From the NCBI RefSeq assembly GCF_023284005.1, contig NZ_JAKIKS010000064.1:1-32577 (forward strand): a stretch of 32,577 bases of DNA. The letters run 5' to 3'. This stretch comes from Shewanella surugensis (GTDB lineage Bacteria > Pseudomonadota > Gammaproteobacteria > Enterobacterales > Shewanellaceae). The notes beneath the pieces were generated by a model, which was not told the origin of the DNA, did no database searches, and saw only the letters and a list, made by a program, of their open reading frames with translations. This document shows, piece after piece, positions 26,219 to 32,473 of the stretch. Both the position numbers and the translations under genes were made by a program. Each line of letters starts with the position of its first letter. The first letter of the stretch is position 1.

Positions 26219-26279
26219 GGATGGGAATCCACGACCTTTTATTAAGCGAAGCTTAATATATTTAAAGCCTGCGGCAGGC
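26219..26279. repeat. cluster of short palindromes (partial repeat)
   Basis: GGATGGGAATCC palindrome (26219-26230), ATTAAGC-GAA-GCTTAAT (26241-26257) and GCCTG-CGG-CAGGC (26267-26279) in a row. The first recurs at 26352-26367 as GTGGAT-GGGA-ATCCAC with the same flank ACGACCTT; the second recurs at 26632-26648 with loop GTA. Noncoding. Confidence 0.65.
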
Positions 26280-26342
26280 AATTAACCCCAATAGGGTCAA
26301 AAGTTGAAAGGGGCTAGCCATTGTTAAGTGGAACTTGACGAT

Positions 26343-26378
26343 CTCTCCAGTGTGGATGGGAATCCACGACCTTAGCCC
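26343..26378. repeat. GTGGAT/ATCCAC palindromic repeat
   Basis: CCAGTGTGGATGGGAATCC and its flank ACGACCTTAGCC match, in the opposite orientation, the nested palindrome at 30721-30769. The core GTGGAT-GGGA-ATCCAC (26352-26367) is a perfect 6-bp hairpin. Confidence 0.6.
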
Positions 26379-26464
26379 GCTGCAGTAATTTAAATTAATA
26401 ACGTCAAAAATTAAAATTTACTCGCTTATTCGAAGAAGCCCAGTGCTTTTGCTTGTAAAACTCC

Positions 26465-26571
26465 GTGTAGATACTCTTTCGAGCTTCTAAAACAGGGATG
26501 TTTTAGCAGAGTCCACAGGGAAGTGCTTGCGACGTCTCGATAAAGTATTTACACAGAAGCCTGCGGCAGGC
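26465..26571 (+). repeat. structured intergenic repeat, copy 2
   Basis: Closing stem GTGTAGATAC / GTATTTACAC (26465-26474, 26545-26554, one G-U pair) around hairpin CTAAAAC-AGGGAT-GTTTTAG (26487-26506) and the block ACAGGGAAGTGCTTGC, then GCCTG-CGG-CAGGC (26559-26571). Same plan as copy 1 with the stem bases exchanged on both sides. Confidence 0.75.
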
Positions 26572-26631
26572 AATGAGTCGTATTAAAATAGAAAATACCA
26601 ACACACTTTCGGATCACACTTAAACCACCTT

Positions 26632-26648
26632 ATTAAGCGTAGCTTAAT
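26632..26648. repeat. ATTAAGC/GCTTAAT hairpin
   Basis: ATTAAGC-GTA-GCTTAAT, a 7-bp stem with a 3-nt loop, second copy of the palindrome at 26241-26257. It lies 33 bp past the end of the phosphatase gene and could act in its 3' end. Confidence 0.55.
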
Positions 26649-26681
26649 CATCACCCAGCCCGCAGCCAGCGATATAGAATC

Positions 26682-27554
26682 CTATTTCCCATCCCATGCC
26701 GACTTCGTCGCTGCATCGAAAAAGCGCTGCCTGTTCTCTGGCGTGTCTTCAGGCTCTGACTCGCCAAATATCGCGCGGATCCAATGGCCGTCAGTTGGGT
26801 TAGGCATTAAGATGAATTTACTGCCGAACAAGGTTTTATCCTCTTCCATTAAGCGGGTGCGTTCATCTACATCTTGGCTATAATATTTACGCTGAAAATC
26901 ATTTAAGTTATCACCCAGTTGAGCGATCACATTATAGAATTGCATGATTTTATGCTGCGCGGGTTCTTTGTTAGAAATATCCGTTTGAATGATGAGATGT
27001 TTTTTATCAACAAAAGGAAAGCCTAAGTGGGTTAAATTGCCTACGGCATAGTCATAGGTGTTTTCGCCTTGATCCCGATTACTGACATAAAACACTTCGA
27101 CCCCTTTGGATTGACAGTATTTGACAAAGTCTAATGCACCCGGCGTGGCGGTATAGTGGTTTTTAGGCACCCATGCATCCCATATCGCATCATCAAAGAA
27201 GGCTTTATTGTGCTCGATCATATAGCCCCAATAGTTGCTGGCATTGAGCAGGGTATCATCCAAGTCGGAGATCACCGCCAGCGGTTTATCACCCATCTTA
27301 TGCTTAGCTAACGCTAAATCGACTTGCATTTTGGCCATATTAAAGGCTTGGTAATAAAGGGCTTTATATTCGGCGGCGGTTTGTTTCCAGGCCACGGCTG
27401 AAATGAGTAAATTATCGTTATTGCTGCTGGTCATCGTCTGAGTCTCAATATGAGTATCGACATGAGTCTTTGCGTGTTGAGCGGGAGTGGCCATGGCTGA
27501 AGAGGTGATAACAGCGCCGCATAATAGCGCCGAGTAAAGCCGAGATTTTTTCAT
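26682..27554 (-). CDS. exported class C acid phosphatase, 5'-nucleotidase e(P4) family
   Basis: 290 residues from the ATG at 27554; an in-frame TTG at 27566 is the alternative. HAD-superfamily phosphatase with the DxDxT motif at D97/D99 (VISDLDDTLLN), then NYWGYMIEHNKAFFDDAIWDAWV, FYVSNRDQG (motif II) and LGDNLNDF (motif III/IV), all typical of the e(P4) group that removes phosphate from nucleotides such as NMN in the periplasm. Haemophilus e(P4) is a lipoprotein; here the signal peptide ends SSAMA with no proper lipobox, so the enzyme is probably soluble and periplasmic. Single-gene unit. Confidence 0.92.
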   Translation of the reverse strand: MKKSRLYSALLCGAVITSSAMATPAQHAKTHVDTHIETQTMTSSNNDNLLISAVAWKQTAAEYKALYYQAFNMAKMQVDLALAKHKMGDKPLAVISDLDDTLLNASNYWGYMIEHNKAFFDDAIWDAWVPKNHYTATPGALDFVKYCQSKGVEVFYVSNRDQGENTYDYAVGNLTHLGFPFVDKKHLIIQTDISNKEPAQHKIMQFYNVIAQLGDNLNDFQRKYYSQDVDERTRLMEEDKTLFGSKFILMPNPTDGHWIRAIFGESEPEDTPENRQRFFDAATKSAWDGK

Positions 27555-27829
27555 TTGATTGTTCAATCTGAGATGATGTTTCGGTTATCCTGTCGTGTTT
27601 GATTCAAAACATCAATTAATGATAACTTCTTACGCTTACTTCATGACATTTTCGGTTAAATGTATGAATGGCTGTAACAAAAAAGAGAGTAAATTAATAT
27701 TGGAATGTTGCTCGTTATTAGACGTGATGCTCCCATCAAAGCAGCCTCTTGTAGGTACATGTCGGAGACTGATAGCAAGCTCAAAGACCCATGGCAATAT
27801 CGCTTGCGGTGGATAAGAAGGCTGAAGCG

Positions 27830-28714
27830 CTAGGCTTCATCCCACTCGGAAAAATATTGCACCAGAAAATCAATGGCCAGTCGTACCCGTAACGGCATAA
27901 AGCGTTTATTCTGATACACAATCCAGCTGCTGGTACCTTGTCCCCAAAAGGGTTCGAGAACGGGGATGAGTTCACCACGGTCTAAGACTGTTTTAAACGT
28001 GCTTTTTGGCATGTAAGCAATGCCAAGCCCTTTTTTACATGCGTCTAAAACCACATTGGCGTTATTACTGCGCCATCGTCCCTTTACTTTCACGACTTCT
28101 TTATTGCCCTCAATATTGAATTCCCAAGCATCGTTGTTGGAAACAATACAACTGTGATTTTTTAAATGGTTAGGGTGTTTTGGCGTACCATTTTTTTGTA
28201 AATATTTTTTGCTGGCGACGGCCATAATGGGGCGGCTGACGAGTTTGCGAGCGATCAAATTAGAATCATTTAACTCACCATAGCGGATCGCAAAATCGAT
28301 CCCGTCTTCCAGCAAGTTAACCATACGACTATTGAGGTCCAAATCGATGGTGAGCTCGGGGTACTCAGAGACAAACGCCATTAATGCCGGTGCTAGATAA
28401 TGCTCGGCAAATCCACCAGCGGCACTGACTCTCAATACCCCACTAAGATGAACCTGCTGAAGATTAACTTGCTCATTGGCTTGTTGAAGGCCGATAACGA
28501 GATTTTTAGCTTGCTGATAATAGGCGGTGCCATTTTCGGTGAGGGTCACTAAGCGAGTCGAGCGGGCCAATAGCGTGCAGCCCAAACGCTCCTCTAAGCG
28601 AGCAATCTGGCGACTCACATGGCTGGTGCTGCAGCCAAGTTGCCTCGCGGCTGCCGAGAAGCCATGGGTTTCTGCCACTGCGACAAATTCAATTATCCCA
28701 TCAAAACTGTCCAT
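27830..28714 (-). CDS. LysR family transcriptional regulator
   Basis: 294 residues from the ATG at 28714, chosen because AGGAAG lies just upstream and the family begins MDSFDGIIEFVAVAETHGF; the frame stays open to 28756. The wHTH (FSAAARQLGCSTSHVSRQIARLE, outlined) and effector domain (GVLRVSAAGGFAEHYLAPAL, DFAIRYGELNDSNLIARKL) belong to the large group of DNA-binding regulators related to DsdC/AaeR-type LysRs that control oxidoreductase or stress genes. It is divergent from the DJ-1/PfpI gene at 28848, its likely target. Confidence 0.92.
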   Translation of the reverse strand: MDSFDGIIEFVAVAETHGFSAAARQLGCSTSHVSRQIARLEERLGCTLLARSTRLVTLTENGTAYYQQAKNLVIGLQQANEQVNLQQVHLSGVLRVSAAGGFAEHYLAPALMAFVSEYPELTIDLDLNSRMVNLLEDGIDFAIRYGELNDSNLIARKLVSRPIMAVASKKYLQKNGTPKHPNHLKNHSCIVSNNDAWEFNIEGNKEVVKVKGRWRSNNANVVLDACKKGLGIAYMPKSTFKTVLDRGELIPVLEPFWGQGTSSWIVYQNKRFMPLRVRLAIDFLVQYFSEWDEA

Positions 28715-28741
28715 ACGGCTTCCTATTGTTGCTATATAGCA

Positions 28742-28764
28742 ATACTGTTTAGTCAATTTAGTAT
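28742..28764. promoter_or_regulatory. candidate LysR operator
   Basis: ATACT (28742-28746) and AGTAT (28760-28764) form an inverted repeat with a 13-bp spacer in the gap between the divergent LysR and DJ-1/PfpI genes, next to a palindrome GCTATATAGC (28731-28740). It has the T-N11-A-like dyad form LysR proteins prefer. Binding is inferred from position. Confidence 0.45.
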
Positions 28765-28847
28765 ATTAACATCAAACCAGCAATAGCTTAAAGTAGTCAC
28801 ACGATTTACAAATACCCCCCAATTAAACGAAATGACGAGGCACCACC

Positions 28848-29519
28848 ATGAAAAAAGTACTTATCCCAGTGACTAACCACGCCACTCTAGGCGAAACCGA
28901 TCAAGCGAACGGTACCTTTTCTCCAGAGCTAACCCATGTTGTCCACGTATTAAAAACGGCGGGGATTGATTACGAAGTCGCTTCCATTAAAGGGGGGAAA
29001 GCCCCTATTTATGGCACCGACATAGAAGGGGATGACGTGAACACCAGCGTACTGGCTGATGAAGATTTCCAGAACCGTATTAACAACACCATCCCTGTTT
29101 CTCAGGTCAATATTGCGGACTATGATGCCGTGTTTTATCCTGGTGGATTTGGGTTGCTATCTGATCTCGCCACCAACGAAGACTTTGCTAAATTAAGTGC
29201 CCAGCACTTTGAGAACGGTGGTATATTGGCCGCGGTATGTCACGGTCCCGCAGGTTTGCTTCCTATCACATTAAGCAATGGTGAATCTTTGCTTGCCACA
29301 AAATCGGTGACGGGTTTCACCCGTGAAGAAGAAATCGATTACGGCACCATTAATGATATCCCATTCCTAATGGAAGAAGCGTTAACCCGTAAAGCCGCTC
29401 GCTTTAATAAGGTACAACCTTGGGGCGCATTTATTATTGAAGATGGCCGAGTGATCACCGGGCAAAATCCAGGCAGTGCACACGCAGTGGGTGAAGCTAT
29501 GGTGAAGTTGCTGGGCTAA
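28848..29519 (+). CDS. DJ-1/PfpI family (type 1 glutamine amidotransferase-like) protein
   Basis: 223 residues; ATG with GAGG about 8 nt upstream. The nucleophile elbow AAVCHGPAGLLP places Cys131 followed by His132; DAVFYPGGFGLLSDL supplies the upstream acidic/glycine loop. This subgroup resembles Hsp31/HchA-like and KDO-type glyoxalase III proteins, which act on methylglyoxal or glycated molecules; exact activity cannot be read from sequence. Full length, cytoplasmic. Divergent from LysR, so probably induced under electrophile or oxidative stress (inference). Confidence 0.9.
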   Translation: MKKVLIPVTNHATLGETDQANGTFSPELTHVVHVLKTAGIDYEVASIKGGKAPIYGTDIEGDDVNTSVLADEDFQNRINNTIPVSQVNIADYDAVFYPGGFGLLSDLATNEDFAKLSAQHFENGGILAAVCHGPAGLLPITLSNGESLLATKSVTGFTREEEIDYGTINDIPFLMEEALTRKAARFNKVQPWGAFIIEDGRVITGQNPGSAHAVGEAMVKLLG

Positions 29520-29551
29520 CCTTCAACATTCCGAGGCTCTGGGTGAATACA

Positions 29552-29689
29552 TGCAGAGCGTCTATTTCAGTGCAAGGTCGTTCTGTCACCCTTTATGAGC
29601 GCACCTTTCTATTTGAAGACTATAACGTACTCAGAAGTCACAATGCATTTTTGGCTGAACTCGCGCTCATTCTGCCTAAAAATGTATAA
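29552..29689 (+). pseudogene. fragment of an IS4-like transposase
   Basis: An open stretch of about 45 codons without its own start encodes SVQGRSVTLYERTFLFEDYN, then SHNAFLAELALILPKNV and a stop. This matches, from memory of the family, the middle of IS4/IS10-type transposases, where GRxxxLYE precedes the second catalytic Asp. Everything before and after is gone, so it is a relic marking past insertion. Confidence 0.6.
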
Positions 29690-29709
29690 ACCCTTATATT
29701 TAAAGGGTT
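29689..29709. repeat. AACCCTT/AAGGGTT hairpin
   Basis: AACCCTT (29689-29695) and AAGGGTT (29703-29709), 7-bp stem and 7-nt loop, starting at the stop codon of the transposase fragment. It may be part of a former insertion-element end. Confidence 0.4.
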
Positions 29710-29790
29710 ACAGATCCTTAAAGGGTGATGTGTAAGTCGTTATATTATAAGGTGTTTTTATAGTTCCAATAATCTTAGGTGTCTTAATGA

Positions 29791-29990
29791 TTTATCAATC
29801 GTTGCCAGTACAGCTACCAGAACTTGAGCATTCTTTTTCAAGATAAGAGGCCTTGGTAATATGGTTGAACTTAGTGAGTAACCATTTTACCAAGGCCTGT
29901 TATAACCTTGGCTAGTTTTCTTTGGCTTAATAAAAGTCCAAACAAGCTTGATTAAAGGGAAGCGTCAATATAGGTTTTGATTATTCTTCT
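29791..29990 (+). repeat. dispersed repeat, copy B
   Basis: About 200 bp matching copy A (21996-22200) through most of its length. It contains a larger perfect inverted repeat, GGCCTTGGTAA (29849-29859) with TTACCAAGGCC (29887-29897), where copy A has a different sequence on the left side. Ends beside the stop of the minus-strand gene at 30032. Confidence 0.75.
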
Positions 29991-30031
29991 ATAACTCGCC
30001 TGAAGGCTGACAGTATATGGAATCCGTTTTG

Positions 30032-30406
30032 TTATGCCTTACTGGCTGCAATGTACCTTCCCTGAGAATGATACTTGGCTTTCCCTAAGAGTTCGAAAAT
30101 TCCACCTACAGTTGTAAAATTACAACTACCTTCACCTGCACATTTGGGCATATTTTCATTAAACCACTTTCTTGTCAGCTCATTGGTTTTCAATAGCCTT
30201 TGATAAGCAAACTCAAATTCTGACAAAGTGATACCTTTGCAATAATGATTCTGTTTAGGGGAATGAGAGGGTATTTTGTATATAAGCGCTCGCTCCCCCC
30301 GTCTTACGCCCATTGATTTTATAGTGAATGGCGCCTTTGCTTTTGGCTTAGGTATCTCTACACCTTGATTATCTGCAGCCAATATTTCAATTTCATTCTC
30401 TAGCAT
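30032..30406 (-). CDS. small accessory protein of unknown function
   Basis: 124 residues, no family recognised. Mainly basic N-terminal half (PKPKAKAPFTIKSMGVRRGERALIY), a helical middle (LSEFEFAYQRLLKTNELTRKWFNEN) and a possible cysteine pair in MPKCAGEGSCNF followed by TTVGGIFELLGKAKY. The middle could be a helix-turn-helix-like unit, but this is weak. Its TAA stop lies in GGCATAACAAAA, similar to the stop of the SUKH gene in CCCTAACAAGG. The promoter-like module shared with two other accessory genes lies 36 nt upstream. Probably a mobile cassette gene. Confidence 0.68.
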   Translation of the reverse strand: MLENEIEILAADNQGVEIPKPKAKAPFTIKSMGVRRGERALIYKIPSHSPKQNHYCKGITLSEFEFAYQRLLKTNELTRKWFNENMPKCAGEGSCNFTTVGGIFELLGKAKYHSQGRYIAASKA

Positions 30407-30441
30407 AAAGTTACCAATATTCTTTGGATAGAGTAGGGCAT

Positions 30442-30468
30442 AACCTTTGTATAGTGAGCATGCTCGAT
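30442..30468 (-). promoter_or_regulatory. shared upstream module, copy 2
   Basis: Minus-strand ATCGAGCATGCTCACTATAC followed by AAAGGTT. Includes a perfect 10-bp palindrome GAGCATGCTC next to a TATAC -10-like element, ending 36 nt before the start of the gene at 30406. Confidence 0.6.
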
Positions 30469-30588
30469 TTTCACAGGACTTACTTAATAAGTAACCATAC
30501 TATCAATAATCCTTCTTAGTAGAATACCCCCCATTTATACTAAATATACTAAACCTAGCTAAAACCAACATTTAGCTCACAGTTTTGT

Positions 30589-30632
30589 AAGTACTCAAAA
30601 ACCCGAAGCTGTCTCGGCTTTTTGAGTGCTTA
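30589..30632. terminator. long imperfect hairpin with T-run
   Basis: AAGTACTCAAAAA and TTTTTGAGTGCTT flank a CCGA/TCGG inner stem, giving a long near-perfect hairpin that contains A and T runs suited to termination on either strand. No gene clearly ends here. Confidence 0.5.
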
Positions 30633-30720
30633 CTGCGAATGTAGGGCTGATATTGAATAGACTCAATATACCCGCTGAAAATTGGCTAAAAATCATCACA
30701 GAGTTTGGTTAATTGTTTCA

Positions 30721-30769
30721 TGGCCCAGTTGGTAGGCTAACATCGTGGATTCCCATCTACACTGGGCCA
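30721..30769. repeat. nested palindromic repeat
   Basis: Outer arms TGGCCCAGT (30721-30729) and ACTGGGCCA (30761-30769) are perfect; the right side also contains GTGGAT-TCCC-ATCTAC (30745-30760). In reverse orientation it shares about 33 bp with the repeat at 26343-26378. Confidence 0.65.
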
Positions 30770-31097
30770 AAGGGGAACAGCAGCAATCCCCCTTGGAACC
30801 CTGCGCCGCCCCTAACGAAGTTAAACACCTTATTATTTTATTAAAAGTCATCGCTATCGTCTTAGATTCATCATCCCTGATTCAACTAAGACTATCTCGG
30901 CATCCCTACCTCATTCACGCGATGACTGATAAAATACTTTCGGCAACTTTGATGGGGACTGAAAGAAAAATCAAAAGAAGCAGCATAAGCCAGTGTGTTG
31001 CTTTGATTTGAGAGTGTTGGCTGTTACTGTTAGTTCAATGGAAGCATTAAGGGTGAAAACAAACTTCTCAGTTCGCCTCTCTCATCATAAATTAATG

Positions 31098-31194
31098 GCA
31101 GTACAACCGCCTTGAGCGTGTTTTAGTAAGATAAGTGGGCAGTATCAATAAGGTTGAATTCAGCCAGTAAAAATAAACACGTTACTTTTATTAC
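31098..31194 (+). repeat. dispersed repeat, copy C (truncated)
   Basis: Matches the first half of copy A, including GTTTTAGTAAGATAAGTGG and CAGCCAGTAAAAATAA, then stops abruptly after ACGTTACTTTTATTAC. The second half found in copies A and B is absent. The break lies three bases before the cassette-type site ATTTAAC at 31197. Confidence 0.7.
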
Positions 31195-31196
31195 AA

Positions 31197-31236
31197 ATTT
31201 AACAATGGGTGGCTTAGTTATTGCCTTGTTAGGGCT
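31197..31236 (-). other. short attC-like junction after the SUKH gene
   Basis: On the minus strand CCCTAACAA (overlapping the SUKH stop) and TTGTTAAAT bound about 40 bp. GTTAAAT fits the integron core site GTTRRRY exactly and TAACAA/TTGTTA are inverted. It is shorter than normal attC sites, so it may be degenerate or cut down. Confidence 0.4.
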
Positions 31237-31741
31237 GATATATGATATTGCCATCATAATCGTATACATCAGCATATGGTATTAACTTGCCGACAAAGTC
31301 ATTGAAATTATTAGCAAGGATAAATGACTTATTTTCATCGCTCTCAATGAAGATGACCTTAGGCTCTGCATTGTTTGAACCTCTATAGTCGAAAGCAACC
31401 CAGGTATGACCATCTCCTTGAAGTGGGATGACCTTTTCAGGCAACCCCCATTCTTTTGCTACATCAAGAAGATAAAGCATGCTGCATTCTCCTTTTGAGT
31501 CCCAGATGCCAGCAATAGACGATACGTCCCAAAACCCTTCTCGAAGATAGTAATCTAGATCAATTGGCACATTTCCTTCAATTTTTATTTGATAGGATGG
31601 ATCTGAATACCCACCGTTCCACTTTCTAAGAAGGTCTAAGTATGATTTCGGAAATATTATTCCTAATTCAGATTCAATGTGGAAACAAGCTTCATTGTCA
31701 TAAGGAGGGTTATTTGACTCACCCCACTCTATATTTTTCAT
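31229..31741 (-). CDS. SMI1/KNR4 (SUKH) family protein, probable immunity protein
   Basis: 170 residues, cytoplasmic. The SUKH pattern is clear: an early IESELGIIFPKSYLDLLRKWNGG (outlined), then a tryptophan-rich middle, VIPLQGDGHTWVAFDYRG, and a C-terminal FNDFVGKLI. Bacterial SUKH proteins mostly protect against toxins of the RHS/CDI polymorphic classes. No toxin gene adjoins; the gene lies alone with the marks of an integron cassette, an attC site on its 5' side and a short attC-like site at its stop. The ATG is 22 nt past the attC core. A link to the RHS gene at the far end of the window is possible only as speculation. Confidence 0.88.
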   Translation of the reverse strand: MKNIEWGESNNPPYDNEACFHIESELGIIFPKSYLDLLRKWNGGYSDPSYQIKIEGNVPIDLDYYLREGFWDVSSIAGIWDSKGECSMLYLLDVAKEWGLPEKVIPLQGDGHTWVAFDYRGSNNAEPKVIFIESDENKSFILANNFNDFVGKLIPYADVYDYDGNIIYQP

Positions 31742-31763
31742 AGTAGATCTCGAATCTAAGTGG

Positions 31764-31866
31764 CCCTAACGCCGCCTTAAGCGGTGAGTAATTGTTGGCT
31801 ACAATGTGAAGCGAAGCGGAACCGAGCTAACTGTCACGCATCCAACTTTAAGGCCTTGTTATACAT
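31764..31866 (-). other. integron-type attC recombination site
   Basis: Minus strand begins GTATAACAAGGCCTTAAAG and ends CCGCTTAAGGCGGCGTTAG. The ends pair as in attC sites: AAC with GTT, GCCTTAA with TTAAGGC and an unpaired extra base on one arm. The middle holds GGTTCCGCTTCGCTTC, often seen in such sites. It follows the 3' end of the gene at 31872-32231, as expected for a cassette. Confidence 0.8.
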
Positions 31867-31871
31867 ATTGT

Positions 31872-32231
31872 TCACAAACCATTTTGCCAACGTTGCGGGT
31901 ATAAACTTTTAAAAGCTATGTTTATTAGCTCTTCTTTGCTGATGTAACCTTTTTTATATTTAGTGCCATAGTAAACCAAAGCTGAAATAGCACAAAAAAA
32001 ATATAAACAAACTAAAAGCGTTAATAGGCAAGAACTAAATAGCCCGATTATTACAGTTTGCTCATACTCCCTTATAGGTACATCACTAGCGACACCAAAA
32101 AAAGAACTAATAAGCGAAAATAAATAAAACGCTAAGGAGCCTCCTAGTATGCACCCCAAAGCTCCTACTTTTGCCGACTCTGAATAAAAGTGCGGCTTTA
32201 GATTTAATTGGCTTTGAATTCCGCGAACCAA
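31872..32231 (-). CDS. small membrane protein of unknown function (cassette gene)
   Basis: About 119 residues from a TTG at 32231, chosen because AGGAG lies 10 nt upstream and because the longer frame, to an ATG at 32345, would run through the promoter-like module shared with other genes. Two strong membrane segments: VGALGCILGGSLAFYLFSLIS and VIIGLFSSCLLTLLVCLYFF (each outlined), with a short connecting loop and a C-terminal cytoplasmic-type tail (GTKYKKGYISKEELINIAF). No family recognised. Followed directly by an attC site, so it is a gene cassette, and possibly co-transcribed with the SUKH gene. Confidence 0.68.
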   Translation of the reverse strand: MVRGIQSQLNLKPHFYSESAKVGALGCILGGSLAFYLFSLISSFFGVASDVPIREYEQTVIIGLFSSCLLTLLVCLYFFCAISALVYYGTKYKKGYISKEELINIAFKSLYPQRWQNGL

Positions 32232-32256
32232 AATGTCAGTACTCCTAAATATGTGC

Positions 32257-32307
32257 AACCTTTGTATACTGCGCATAGCTAATATACTGTATTTCATATA
32301 ATTTACT
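32257..32307 (-). promoter_or_regulatory. shared upstream module, copy 3
   Basis: Minus-strand AGCTATGCGCAGTATACAAA then GGTT (32257-32280), with the AT-rich block 32279-32307 that also occurs before the GIY-YIG gene (27 of 29 bases). Ends 26 nt before the chosen start of the membrane protein gene. Confidence 0.6.
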
Positions 32308-32473
32308 TTATTAATGTCCGATATACCAGCCTTAAAAACACGCATGCTCGGTTTCCAAACCTATTATCTACTTTGTAGTAAACGTAAGTGCTTAATATTT
32401 GGTTAAATTTAATTTTTAACAAAGTGTAAATGCGCACTATTTTCTCAAATACCTTATGGCTGTCCTTAAGTGC

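Larger units (their letters stand above)
30469..31097. other. noncoding accessory stretch with several hairpins
   Basis: No convincing gene. Besides the two hairpins listed separately there is a GGGGA/TCCCC pairing near 30772-30792. An 88-codon plus-strand frame at 30745-31011 runs through repeat sequence and lacks a ribosome binding site, so I do not count it as a gene. Confidence 0.5.

Noticed and set aside
26004..26571. CRISPR array from the regularly recurring GCCTGCGGCAGGC
   Set aside because: The spacing is uneven, the repeats are short palindromes within larger folded units, and there are no cas genes.
27595..27816. 73-codon plus-strand frame from a GTG
   Set aside because: No Shine-Dalgarno, no family resemblance, and odd composition; it lies between the phosphatase start and the LysR end.
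29983..30036. attC site at the end of the unknown gene at 30032
   Set aside because: GCATAACAAA and GAGTTATAG give AAC/GTT ends, but the arms pair poorly and the core sites do not fit; I only note the likeness.
30745..31011. 88-codon plus-strand frame
   Set aside because: Starts inside the nested palindrome and crosses other hairpins; no ribosome binding site or recognisable domain.
31229..31741. SUKH protein as the immunity partner of the RHS protein at 85-6876
   Set aside because: They are 24 kb apart, and the SUKH gene sits in a cassette with its own recombination site; nothing in the sequence ties the two.
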